Of a stretch of DNA of 64,000 nt, positions 8,203 through 17,900 are shown in pieces. The first letter of the stretch is position 1. The number at the start of each line of letters is the position of its first letter. A model generated the notes under the pieces. That model worked only from the letters and a program-made list of their open reading frames with translations, searched no databases and was not told the DNA's origin. The position numbers and the translations under genes are program-made. Location of the stretch: contig CALEIK010000018.1 in the NCBI GenBank assembly GCA_937876195.1, positions 45,397-109,396 of the forward strand, written 5' to 3'. The DNA comes from an uncultured Flavobacteriales bacterium. GTDB lineage: Bacteria > Bacteroidota > Bacteroidia > Flavobacteriales_D > Crocinitomicaceae.

Positions 8203-11200
8203 GCGCTCTTTTTAGAAGTTAGATAGATATACAAACCGGGAATCACATACAAGGTAAGCACCAGTGAGAAGGTAAGTCCACCGATGATTGACATTCCCAT
8301 GGAAATTCGACTCGTAGCGGCATCACCTAAGGCCAGAGCAATCGGCAACGCACCGAGGATCGTCGCCATAGAGGTCATCAAGATGGGTCTGAAACGCTTT
8401 GAAGCTGCTTCAATTACTGCTTCTTTCACTTTCAATCCAGCAACCTTGCGTTGATTGGCAAATTCCACGATCAAAATTCCGTTTTTCGTAACAAGTCCCA
8501 CCAAGACAATAATCCCAATTTGAGAAAAGATATTGAGCGTATGCCCAAAGAGCCATAAAGTTACGACAGCTCCAGCCAGAGCGAGGGGAACCGTGAACAT
8601 AATGATTAGCGGGTCTGAAAAGCTTTCAAACTGAGCCGCGAGTACAAGGTAAACCAATGCCAATGCCAACAGAAAGGCAAAAATAAGACTGCTTCCACTT
8701 TCCATAAACTCTTTGGAGGTGCCTGATAATGATGTGGAAAATGTTTCGTCTAAGACCTCGGCTTTGATTTTATCCATCGCTTTAATTCCATCTCCGATGG
8801 TTTTTCCTGGAACAGTTGAAGCGGAAACTGTAGCAGAAACGTAACGGTTGGTGCGGAACAATTGTGGCGGACTTGATTCATTGCTAAGATAGACAAGATT
8901 GTCAAGTGGAATTAGCACGCCGTCTTTGTTTCTTACGTGGGCTTCTTTGAGGTCATTCGGATCATCGCGGTATTGCTTTTGAGCTTCTCCAATGACCTCG
9001 TACTGTTTACCGTTCATGATAAAATAGCCAAATCGTTGTCCTGCAAAATAGAGCTGCATTGTTTCGGCAATATCACGCACAGAGACTCCAGCCGCGCGGG
9101 CTTTTGCTCGATCAATTCGCACTTGTAATTCGGGTTTGTTGAATTTTAGATCCACATCCACGACTTGAAATGTAGGGTCTTGTGATGCCTTGGCTAGAAA
9201 ATCGGGCAATACAGCCTCCAATCGTTCGAAATTCGGTGCTTGGATCACATATTGTACAGGTAAACCTGACATTCGTCCTCCGCCAATTGTTTGTTCTTGC
9301 GTAACGAAGACACGTGCAAAATTATAGTTCCCCAGTTTAGCGGAAATTTCATCTGCGAGTTCACTTTGACTTTTCGATCGCATGTTTTTGTCGACCAGAT
9401 TCATACGCACAAACCCACGATTCGTTGAAATGGAAGCGCCAAACCCCGGGGAGGTCACCGAGAGAAGATTATCAACTTCGGGCAGTGTATCGACTAGGTC
9501 AATTAGTTCTTGTTGAAAAGCATCCATGCGCTCAAAGGAAGTTCCTTCAGGTGCAGAAGACATAATCATCATTCGACTTTTATCTTCCATTGGGGCTAGT
9601 TCGGATTGAAGATTTCCTCCAAAAAAGTAAATGAATGCCCCTGAAATAAGCATAAGGACAAATGCCAGCCAAGGACGTTTCATAAAGCTGACTAAACTCT
9701 TGGTATATCTATTAATCAATCCCACGAAAAACGGTTCTGTTTTTCTGTAGAACCATGAATGCCGTTCACGTTTACGCAACAATTTTGAACTCATCATTGG
9801 TGTAAGTGTCAGCGAAATAAACGCAGAAATAATAACCGATCCCGCGACGACGATCCCAAATTCACGGAACAATCTTCCTGTAAGACCTTCTAGGAAAATG
9901 ACAGGTAAAAATACCGCAGCCAATGTAATGGTGGTTGAAACAATCGCAAAAATGATTTCTTTTGATCCTTCATGCGCCGCCTTTTTCGGGTCTTCACCTT
10001 TCTCAACGCGTGCGAAAATATTTTCCATTACAACAATGGCATCATCAACCACAAGTCCAGTTGCAAGGACAATTCCAAGTAAGGTTAGAATGTTGATGGA
10101 AAAATCCATGAGGTACATAATGAAGAATGTACCGATTAGTGAAATGGGAATTGCGATGACTGGAATTAGCGTTGTGCGCCAGTCACGTAAGAACAGAAAA
10201 ATCACAAGAACGACAAGTGAAAACGCAATCAAAACCGTTTCCTGCACTTCCCTGATCGATTTACGAATGTTCTTTGTGCTGTCCAACGCCACTCCGATAC
10301 TTATATCTTTTGGTAACTCCTTTTTGATCTGATCAACCCGCTTATATACTTCATCCACGATTTCGATGTAGTTGGAACCTGGTTGCGGAGTGATAGCGAT
10401 TCCAATCATTGGTATTCCGCCATTTCCACGTAACAAGGTGCGCTCATTTTGTGGACGCAGTTGTGCCGAACCAATGTCTTTGAGTCGAATGATGTTTCCT
10501 CCCTTCTCTGCAATGATGAGGTCGTTGAATTCCTCTACGGTCGTAAGTCGCCCGAAGGTACGGATCGTCAACTCAACGGCATCTCCTTCAATGCGACCAG
10601 AAGGAAGCTCTACATTTTGAGTCAATAGTGCATCGCGGACATCTGAAGCGGTGATTCCAAATCCAGCCATTTTTACTGGTTCAAACATCAGCTTCATCGA
10701 GTAACGCTTTTCACCCCAGATGTTTATTTTACTCACTCCGGGAACGGTTTGTAAGCGCTCTTTAAAAACATTTACCCCCAGTTCCGTAAGTTCTAAAAGC
10801 GTTTTTGAATCAGATTGAACAGTGAGCGAGAAAATTGTTTCAGCGTCAGCGTCGGATTTTGCTACGATCGGCGGATCAGCATCTGGGGGAAGGTTACGAA
10901 TGGCGCCTGAAACCTTGTCGCGAATATCGTTTGCCGCTCCATCTAGGTCACGACTAAGATCAAACTCTACAGTGATCGTGCTTCTTCCGTCACTGCTCAC
11001 GGATGTCATTGTTCGAATTCCCTGAACTTCATTGATGGATTCCTCAAGACGCTCAGTAATTTGAGATTCGACGATATCGGCGTTGGCACCTGGATAATTC
11101 GTTGTCACGGTAATTATTGGCGGGTCGACTGATGGGAATTCCCGAACTCCGAGGGATCGGAACCCAATGATTCCAAATAGCACGACAACAATCGACATGA

Positions 11201-11246
11201 CGGTTGCCAGCACAGGCCTGTTGATACTTAGAGACGCTAAATTCAT
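8199..11246 (-). CDS. RND multidrug efflux permease (HAE-1/AcrB-like)
   Basis: 1015 residues, usual for the family. Transmembrane segment 1 starts at once (PVLATVMSIVVVLFGIIGF). Two large periplasmic porter loops (about 35-330 and 550-850) separate the membrane blocks. The proton-relay aspartates are present in GLVVDDAIVVMEN (TM4), and the TM10 lysine in LVGLVTKNGILIVEF. It is the inner-membrane, proton-driven component of a tripartite pump with the neighbouring HlyD and TolC proteins, overlapping each by four bases. The substrate is unknown. The linked MarR regulator suggests toxic or aromatic compounds, but that is inference. Confidence 0.95.
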   Translation of the reverse strand: MNLASLSINRPVLATVMSIVVVLFGIIGFRSLGVREFPSVDPPIITVTTNYPGANADIVESQITERLEESINEVQGIRTMTSVSSDGRSTITVEFDLSRDLDGAANDIRDKVSGAIRNLPPDADPPIVAKSDADAETIFSLTVQSDSKTLLELTELGVNVFKERLQTVPGVSKINIWGEKRYSMKLMFEPVKMAGFGITASDVRDALLTQNVELPSGRIEGDAVELTIRTFGRLTTVEEFNDLIIAEKGGNIIRLKDIGSAQLRPQNERTLLRGNGGIPMIGIAITPQPGSNYIEIVDEVYKRVDQIKKELPKDISIGVALDSTKNIRKSIREVQETVLIAFSLVVLVIFLFLRDWRTTLIPVIAIPISLIGTFFIMYLMDFSINILTLLGIVLATGLVVDDAIVVMENIFARVEKGEDPKKAAHEGSKEIIFAIVSTTITLAAVFLPVIFLEGLTGRLFREFGIVVAGSVIISAFISLTLTPMMSSKLLRKRERHSWFYRKTEPFFVGLINRYTKSLVSFMKRPWLAFVLMLISGAFIYFFGGNLQSELAPMEDKSRMMIMSSAPEGTSFERMDAFQQELIDLVDTLPEVDNLLSVTSPGFGASISTNRGFVRMNLVDKNMRSKSQSELADEISAKLGNYNFARVFVTQEQTIGGGRMSGLPVQYVIQAPNFERLEAVLPDFLAKASQDPTFQVVDVDLKFNKPELQVRIDRAKARAAGVSVRDIAETMQLYFAGQRFGYFIMNGKQYEVIGEAQKQYRDDPNDLKEAHVRNKDGVLIPLDNLVYLSNESSPPQLFRTNRYVSATVSASTVPGKTIGDGIKAMDKIKAEVLDETFSTSLSGTSKEFMESGSSLIFAFLLALALVYLVLAAQFESFSDPLIIMFTVPLALAGAVVTLWLFGHTLNIFSQIGIIVLVGLVTKNGILIVEFANQRKVAGLKVKEAVIEAASKRFRPILMTSMATILGALPIALALGDAATSRISMGMSIIGGLTFSLVLTLYVIPGLYIYLTSKKSA

Positions 11247-12277
11247 TTCGCGCGAGTTTTGGGAGTTACAGAAATACCATCACGCATTCCAAGCAGTCCC
11301 GTGGTAATAATTGTATCACCGGGTTGAATGTCCCCAAAAATTTGTGTTTTTTCAGCTGTACGAGCTCCAGTTTGAATGTCGACACCCAATGCTTGACCGT
11401 TTTTGAGCACCCATATTTTTTGTCCCTTCATGACCGGAACTATCGCTGGATTGGGCACTAGAATACTGTTATCATCCTTCCCAAAATTGCAGTTTACATT
11501 CACATATCTTCCTGGGTAAAAATGGTCTTTTCCGTTCATTTTAGCACGTACAGTCAGCATGCGAGAGCTTTGGTCAATAGATGATGCCGTAGCATACACC
11601 ACAGCTGAGTGGGCCGTCGTGTCTTCCGCTGTAGAAATACCAACGGTCATATCTTTGATGATGGTTGCTGCATAACGTTCGGCCACGGCAAATTCAATTT
11701 TTACCTTATCACTTTGTGCAACAGTGGTAATTAATGTTGTTGGAGTAACATAAGCACCTTCACTAATGTTTCGGAGTCCAACCTTTCCCGAAAACGGTGC
11801 TTTTATCGTTGCTTTGCTTATTTGTACATCGATTAATTCAAGCTGCGCTTTCAATTGATTTAACTTGGAAAGCGATTGCTCATATTGCTCGAAACTAATT
11901 GCTTTGCTTTCATAAAGTTTATTTTTCCGACGCTCATCATTGGTGGCAAGATCAAGTTCTACCTGAAGTTGTTTGCGTTGAGCTTGGAGAATATCGGTGT
12001 CAATTCGCACAAGGGTCGTTCCTTTTTTTACCAATTGTCCTTCGGTGAATAGAATCTGTTTAACACGACCGTTTACTTCACTGTAGAGTTCTACAGTTTC
12101 GAAGGGAATTACCGTGCCCGGAACAGTGATATGATGCTCTATTGTTTCTGTTTTTGCCACGACGTATTCGACAGCAATAGGCCCACTTTTTTTAGCTGGT
12201 GCTTCTGATTCTGCACTTCCGCAACTAATGAGTGCAGATATACTTGTAAGCATGAAAAGAATGTTATACGTTTTCAT
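11243..12277 (-). CDS. RND efflux periplasmic adaptor (HlyD/MFP) lipoprotein
   Basis: 344 residues with a lipoprotein signal: Cys19 in ALISCGS. The order is beta-barrel, lipoyl half (VNGRVKQILFTEGQLVKKG), an alpha-helical hairpin (about 100-150), the second lipoyl half (APFSGKVGLR) and membrane-proximal domains ending in ILVPNPAIVPV. It bridges the RND permease and the TolC channel across the periplasm. Its start lies inside the marR coding sequence (14-base overlap) and its stop overlaps the RND start, so all four genes form one transcript. Confidence 0.92.
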   Translation of the reverse strand: MKTYNILFMLTSISALISCGSAESEAPAKKSGPIAVEYVVAKTETIEHHITVPGTVIPFETVELYSEVNGRVKQILFTEGQLVKKGTTLVRIDTDILQAQRKQLQVELDLATNDERRKNKLYESKAISFEQYEQSLSKLNQLKAQLELIDVQISKATIKAPFSGKVGLRNISEGAYVTPTTLITTVAQSDKVKIEFAVAERYAATIIKDMTVGISTAEDTTAHSAVVYATASSIDQSSRMLTVRAKMNGKDHFYPGRYVNVNCNFGKDDNSILVPNPAIVPVMKGQKIWVLKNGQALGVDIQTGARTAEKTQIFGDIQPGDTIITTGLLGMRDGISVTPKTRAK

Positions 12278-12749
12278 TCGGGTCTGTAATTTTGTTGAAG
12301 TGAAAATCTATTCTGTTGGTTGGTTCTTGGGAGACATGTTTGATCATGTCTTCAAGCGTATGCTCAAACCCGTCGCGCAGAGAGGGGTCAATCTTGGAAA
12401 CGAAAAGGTAATCTATTTCAGCGATTGTCTGCTCAATGCGCGGAACAATTTTTTCTGCCTCTTTGGTGGACATTAAAAGCTGGCACCTTCTGTCTTCAGG
12501 ATTCGTTAATCGCTCGATCATTTCGTTCTTTTCGAGGTACTCTACTATTCGAAACACGGTCACTTTATCAATACCGAGCATCTCTGCCAATTGGTGTTGA
12601 CCTATTTTACCTGAGTTTTGAGAAATAACGACCAGCGGATAATAATAGCGTTCTATGGGAAGATCGCCTAATTTATTAGCCAATATCCCGATGTACTGCT
12701 TAGTTAGTGAAGCAAATAATTTTCCAAGAGGTTGATTTTGATCGCTCAT
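12264..12749 (-). CDS. MarR-family regulator of the efflux operon
   Basis: 161 residues from the start at 12749 (MSDQNQPLG), which I prefer to an ATG six codons further up because the palindrome and promoter sit immediately before it. The winged helix is at about 40-110: GQHQLAEMLGIDKVTVFRIV is the recognition region and NPEDRRC the wing. MarR proteins bind palindromes as dimers and are usually released by small ligands. As the first gene of the pump operon it probably represses its own transcript; a matching operator is present. Confidence 0.9.
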   Translation of the reverse strand: MSDQNQPLGKLFASLTKQYIGILANKLGDLPIERYYYPLVVISQNSGKIGQHQLAEMLGIDKVTVFRIVEYLEKNEMIERLTNPEDRRCQLLMSTKEAEKIVPRIEQTIAEIDYLFVSKIDPSLRDGFEHTLEDMIKHVSQEPTNRIDFHFNKITDPNENV

Positions 12750-12750
12750 A

Positions 12751-12761
12751 TTAGTTACTAA
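12751..12761. promoter_or_regulatory. Probable MarR operator (TTAGT-T-ACTAA)
   Basis: A perfect 11-base palindrome lies directly before the marR start codon. A second TAACTAA (12781-12787) forms an inverted pair with the first TTAGTTA (12751-12757) across 23 bases that contain the promoter -7 motif. Binding at one or both would block the promoter or the ribosome site, the usual arrangement for an autoregulated marR. Confidence 0.5.
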
Positions 12762-12774
12762 AGTCAATAGTTTA

Positions 12775-12782
12775 CAAAGCTA
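12775..12782 (-). promoter_or_regulatory. Promoter -7 motif (TAGCTTTG) of the efflux operon
   Basis: Read on the minus strand, TAGCTTTG fits TAnnTTTG and lies 25 bases before the marR ATG at 12749. A TTTTG lies about 23 bases further upstream, longer than the usual -33 spacing, so the upstream element is uncertain. Confidence 0.55.
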
Positions 12783-12920
12783 ACTAATCAGCTGTTTTAG
12801 GAATGCAAAAAAGAAAGAAATGGGAAAATTTAACATTTTAGTGTGATTATCTTTTACAATGATGAATGGATTTTCTTCATACGTTTGGGATGTAGAGATG
12901 ATAATAATTTGCAGCCTTCA

Positions 12921-12951
12921 TTTGAACAATTAGCAAAAACTATTACCTTGT
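12921..12951 (+). promoter_or_regulatory. Promoter of the DUF4199 operon (TTTG-N19-TACCTTGT)
   Basis: A TTTG at 12921-12924 and TACCTTGT at 12944-12951 are 19 bases apart, the standard Bacteroidota spacing. The -7 element has TTGT instead of TTTG. The gene starts 44 bases downstream. Confidence 0.5.
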
Positions 12952-12995
12952 GCTGTATAATTGACTGTGTTTAACCAAAAACAAATTGAAGACAA

Positions 12996-13478
12996 ATGAA
13001 AACTATTAAAATTGAACTAAAATGGGCGGTCTTGTTTGCAATTATGGGACTGCTTTGGATGTTAATGGAAAAATTAGTTGGACTTCATGACGAGCACATC
13101 GACAAGCACATGTTTTATTCGAACTTCGTAGCAATTCCTGCAATTCTCATATACGTTTTTGCTTTGCTTGATAAGCGTAAGAATTTTTACAACGGCGTCA
13201 TGAGTTATGGTCAGGCATTTACCTCAGGATTAATCATGTCGTTGATCATTGCCCTGTTGACCCCACTTACGCAGTACATCACATCAACAGTCATTACACC
13301 TGACTATTTTGCGAACATAACTGAGTATGCAGTAGCAGAAGGAATGATGACACAAACTGATGCTGAAGCGTATTTTAATTTGCAGAATTACATCATTCAG
13401 GCTACAGTTTTCGCGCCAGTGATGGGAATTATTACCACCGCATTGGTAGGGTTGTTTATTAAAAAGAACGCAGCATGA
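12996..13478 (+). CDS. DUF4199 family membrane protein
   Basis: 160 residues with four predicted membrane segments (about 10-28, 42-60, 75-97 and 132-155) and a loop between the third and fourth. The pattern, including a short KR-rich turn and YGQAFTSGLIMS, matches DUF4199, a small inner-membrane family common in Bacteroidota whose role is unknown. Its last codon overlaps the next start (ATGA), so it heads a three-gene operon with a DUF6265 protein and an SRPBCC protein. Confidence 0.75.
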   Translation: MKTIKIELKWAVLFAIMGLLWMLMEKLVGLHDEHIDKHMFYSNFVAIPAILIYVFALLDKRKNFYNGVMSYGQAFTSGLIMSLIIALLTPLTQYITSTVITPDYFANITEYAVAEGMMTQTDAEAYFNLQNYIIQATVFAPVMGIITTALVGLFIKKNAA

Positions 13479-13966
13479 GAAATCTATTCGTAGCAATTTT
13501 GTTGTGTATTGCCCTTCCAAGTGTTGGACAAGAAGTGTTGACATTGGAAAAAGACGCATCTGCTGGAAAGGCGAGTTTGTCCCAACTGGATTGGCTCGTT
13601 GGATCATGGAAAGGAAGTGGTTTTGGTGGAGATTGCGATGAAATGTGGATGCCAGCGGTTGACAATTCGATGCTGGGTATTTTTCGTTACTCCAAAGATG
13701 GAATCGTTCATTTCAGCGAATTCATTGTCATTGAAGAAGTTGACGAAACATTGATCGTAAAACTCAAGCACTTTAGTCGCGATTTGACACCCTGGGAAGA
13801 GAAAGACAAATGGACGGAGTTTAAATTGGTTAAGGTAGAAAATCAGACTGCCTACTTTAATGGACTCACGTATCATTTGGATGGAGAAGAGTTGGTGATT
13901 CTTTTAGCGCTGACTTCAGATGGAACGCGAACGATAGAAGAATTTAGATTTAGCAAAGTAAAATAG
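13475..13966 (+). CDS. DUF6265 family secreted protein
   Basis: 163 residues. A signal peptide (MRNLFVAILLCIALPSVGQ) precedes a single small domain with LDWLVGSWKGSG and EMWMPAVDNSMLGIFRY, the recognisable features of DUF6265, a lipocalin-like beta-barrel of unknown function. It overlaps the DUF4199 gene by four bases and sits three bases before the SRPBCC gene, so all three are probably co-transcribed. It should be periplasmic. No catalytic residues can be named. Confidence 0.75.
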   Translation: MRNLFVAILLCIALPSVGQEVLTLEKDASAGKASLSQLDWLVGSWKGSGFGGDCDEMWMPAVDNSMLGIFRYSKDGIVHFSEFIVIEEVDETLIVKLKHFSRDLTPWEEKDKWTEFKLVKVENQTAYFNGLTYHLDGEELVILLALTSDGTRTIEEFRFSKVK

Positions 13967-13969
13967 AAG

Positions 13970-14407
13970 ATGAAATACACAACCTCGATTCGCATAGAGC
14001 GACCGGTAGATAAGGTGATAGAGCTTTTCGACAATGTGGACAACATGAAAAAATGGATGGATGGATTGCAGAGTTTTGAACCCATCAGTGGAACACCAGG
14101 AGAAGTGGGATCAAAAGCAAAGCTGGTATTTAAAATGGGCAAGCGCGAAGTGGAGATGATTGAAACCGTGACTGTGCGCAATCTTCCACATGAATTTTCA
14201 GGAACCTATGAAGCGAATGGCGTGTTCAATGTTGTGAAAAACAAATTTGAAGAGACTCCAGAGGGACATACGATTTATAATTCTGAGAATGAATTTCAGT
14301 TCAAAGGTTTCATGAAGGTTATTGCCTTTTTAATGCCGGGAGCGTTTAAAAAACAATCGGTAAAGTACCTGAAGGATTTCAAACGATTTGCTGAAAGCGA
14401 AACCTAA
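13970..14407 (+). CDS. SRPBCC (START-like) family protein
   Basis: 145 residues without a signal peptide. The IRIERPVDKVIELFDNVDNM start followed by alternating strands and a C-terminal helix is the helix-grip fold of the SRPBCC superfamily, which binds hydrophobic ligands. The ligand cannot be predicted. Close spacing with the two upstream genes indicates a shared transcript. Confidence 0.8.
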   Translation: MKYTTSIRIERPVDKVIELFDNVDNMKKWMDGLQSFEPISGTPGEVGSKAKLVFKMGKREVEMIETVTVRNLPHEFSGTYEANGVFNVVKNKFEETPEGHTIYNSENEFQFKGFMKVIAFLMPGAFKKQSVKYLKDFKRFAESET

Positions 14408-14553
14408 ATAATCAAAAGTGTGTGTTCTTCTGCGTGTAACTACGTAGAGACGTATGGATTGAAACCACTAAATTGGTGTGTCTGGGCCTTATAAACCAAG
14501 GAAATACGGTGAGAATGTTGGAGATTTGGAGAAACTAATTAATACTTCAACAC

Positions 14554-14931
14554 ATGATACGCACAACAGTTAAAAGAGCATTCGACACACCGACAATTCA
14601 TTTTGATCGTAAAAATGGATCAATACAAATTTCAGGAAGATCAATTCAATTGGATCCAAATCAATTTTGGAAACCAGTCATTGCACAATTCAAAGAATAC
14701 TTGAAACACCCGAAACCAAAAACATCAATTCGTTTCGAACTTGAATATATCAACACACCGAGTATCGAGGCAATTCTAAAGTTTTTGAAAGTTTCGAAAG
14801 AAATGAATACTACCGAACAAGCAATTGACATCGAGTGGCGTTACGAAAAAGGCGATGATGACATGATGGATTTGGGAAATTCTATTCATCGCTTGATCAA
14901 CATTCCTATGCAGTGTACGGAGATGAATTGA
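14554..14931 (+). CDS. SiaC-like (DUF1987) regulatory phosphoprotein
   Basis: 125 residues. The features ISGRSIQLDPNQFW, FELEYINTPSIEAI and WRYEKGDDDMMDLG match the DUF1987/SiaC family. In characterised systems SiaC is a partner-switch protein phosphorylated on a serine in the GxSxP-like segment (here around Ser27 in SGRSI) and it controls a diguanylate cyclase. No SiaA phosphatase, SiaB kinase or cyclase is encoded nearby, so it is an orphan here. Bacteroidota often carry such copies beside TPR or signalling genes. Confidence 0.75.
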   Translation: MIRTTVKRAFDTPTIHFDRKNGSIQISGRSIQLDPNQFWKPVIAQFKEYLKHPKPKTSIRFELEYINTPSIEAILKFLKVSKEMNTTEQAIDIEWRYEKGDDDMMDLGNSIHRLINIPMQCTEMN

Positions 14932-14946
14932 TAGTCAAGCACCTAC

Positions 14947-17900
14947 CTACTCCTTCATTACCCGTATCGTAGCTTCTTCACCGTTGCTGTTCAACTTTAG
15001 CAAATATACTCCTACAGGACCGTCAATCTCAAACGTTATTGCCTCAGAACTCTGATACGTTTTGCTTTTCAGTAGTTGTCCAGTGATAGAAAGCAGTGAT
15101 ACGGTCAGTTCCTGTTGTTCGTTTTCAAAAACAATTTTTACTTCACCACTCGTGGGGTTTGGAAAGAGGACAAACTCCTCTGTCATTGTGTTTTCAACGA
15201 TACCCACCGTTGCAATAGCCACGCAATCGGAGGTGTCAACGCATCCGTTTTGGGTTAATTGAACAGCGTAATTGCCATTTTCTGTTGGCGTGAAAGATTG
15301 AGCTGTTTCACCTGAAATGGGCGCGAAATTATCGTCACAGTCTAACCAAACATAACTCGCCGATGGGTTGTTGGCAGTAACTGTGATATCAGTTAGTGTT
15401 GTGGATAGATCAGAAACAGCGTTGATGGTGAAACAAGATGTTGAATCGTAGCAGTTCCCCATTTTCAGTAGTGCGTAATAGTTTCCGCTGCTGCATGGAG
15501 TAAATGTATTTACGAAACCGGAATCAACAATGGTACCTGTAATACAATCCTTGAAATAATAGTATCCGTTATCAGCGACAGTAACTGTTGTTCCGTTTAA
15601 TTGATAAGAGTTGTTGATAGGCGAACAACTTTCTCCATATTTGGCGAGGTATGCGTCTGGGGCACTAAGCATATAAGTAGAATCTGTTGGGTCAACATCA
15701 AAAGGACTTGCGCCAAAACCATCTCCCATTAAAAAAAAGTTTCCAAATTCATCAGAAGCAATAGAAATCGGCCCACCTCCTGAACTATAATCCTCAATTT
15801 CAAAGGCCCAGCTTTCGCTCGCGTCATTTGCATATTTAATAACAAATGTACCACCATTGGCCATAGGAAGAACAGTCGAGGCATCTACAGTAACTGTAAC
15901 ACCATCATAAGCTTTTCCTGCGAATAAAACTTCGTTTTTTTGATTCACAGAAATTGAGTTGCTTAAATATGACCCCTCAAACGAGAAGGGGAATTTTTGA
16001 AGAAATGTACCGTCGGAGGCGTATTTAACTAGAAAACCTCCGTAAAATGTAAATACAGATGGTCCTGATCCAGCCTCGTTACCTGAGAAATCAACTTGTC
16101 CGGAATTCACACCAGTGAAGAAAATGTTTCCTTCATCATCCGTATCTAATGCGGAGTGACTGTTCTCATCACCAGAGGGATCCAAACCGTGTACCCAATT
16201 GAGTCCAAGCGTATCATTGTAACTGACAATAAATTCTCTAACATCATAAAGAATAGGAACGTCCAGCATCGCAACCCCCGGACCCATATCGAAATCCGCA
16301 TCTTCATATATTGCCCCCGATAAAATCAAATTATTGTCTTTATCGAATGTCGCTGCTTTTACGATAGAATTCAAACCAGGCAGGTCTATTAAACCATTAA
16401 AATCTCCATTTGACGAATACTTAGCGGCAAAGGCTTTACCTGTTTGAGTAAAAGTTCCCGGACCAGGGTCAAAATCTGCTGGTTGTCCTCCGTTGCTTCC
16501 ACAGACAACTATCTCTCCGTTAGGAGCCACGTCCAAATCTTCAAGTGTCATGAAAACACCTTGAGCACCTAAAGTTTTATTCCATAATAACTGACCGTTA
16601 GGATTGATCTTTATTAGAAAAACTTCAACGCCATATGGAGCTGATTCCATTTGGAGCGCAATATTATATTCATCAGGATCTATGTCAATGGTCCTTTCGA
16701 ACAATCCAGCAACATACACATTTCCATCTGTATCAAAATCTAACGCATATCCACTTTCCGGAATAGATGAATTGCCTTGTATTCCTGCTGGAAAGCCCCA
16801 CAAAAAGGCACCATTATTATCATATTTAGCGACCATAATATCCAGTGAATTAGGACTTTGGTAAAAAGATGACACGCCGCCAAATAATTCCATGTTCACG
16901 ATAGATTGTATGTTTCCGGTAACGTAAATATTGCCATCAGGGTCAACAGCAAGTGAATTTTGTTCACCACCCGTAAATCCTGTAATACCTGCAGCCCAAT
17001 CTAATTCAGGAACTCCAAAATTACTTCCTTGCGAGACGTTTAAACAATTTGAAGTATCTGCACAAATACCATCTGAGACAATAACAGCATAATCTTGATC
17101 ATCCATCGGCGAAAAAGCATAAGTATTTACTCCGGATACGATGAATCCAGAATTACAATTCATCCACGAATAGCTAAGAGCATTGGTATCAATGCATGCC
17201 AAATTACCGTAATTGGTAGAAGTTAATTCCGTATTTAATTGATTTACGGTTAAATTAAGGGTAACAATGCTATCGCAATCATTGATATCCAAATAAGAGT
17301 AACTGTAAATACCCGAAGTACTGTAATTCTGGTTACCAAATTGAAAATCCTGACCATCACAAATCGTGTCATATATTTCTACGTACTGTGGTGTACAACG
17401 CACAAATTCAACCAGCAACGGTTTCGGGTTCGTTCCGAGTAGAACGACTCCTAATGTATCTGATCCGGGATCCACATCTGTTGTTCCCGTATATCTAACT
17501 CCTACCAGCATGCTATGATCAGGATTGACGTCAATATCACCTGAGTACGCGGGATAGTTCGTTCCTATATGATAAAAGGTGTGCGCACTCACAAAGTTTC
17601 CACCATTGTCATACTGCAGAACGTAAGGCTCAAAATTACCATTGCTGGTATTCGATATCAGATATGTTCCAGTTCCTGGGTCAACATCGTATTCACCTTT
17701 GAAGTTACCTATAGTGTGTATACTGCCATCACTAACTAAAACAATCTTTGTGACCCCTATTTCTCCGCTACCTGCATATGTGTTATAAAAAGACCATTCA
17801 TAGTTAAATGCAGTGTCCAATTTTATGAAATATTGTTGATAATACACAGAGCTCCCACCATGCACGAGCATATCAATATTACCGGAAGGATCTGCATCAA

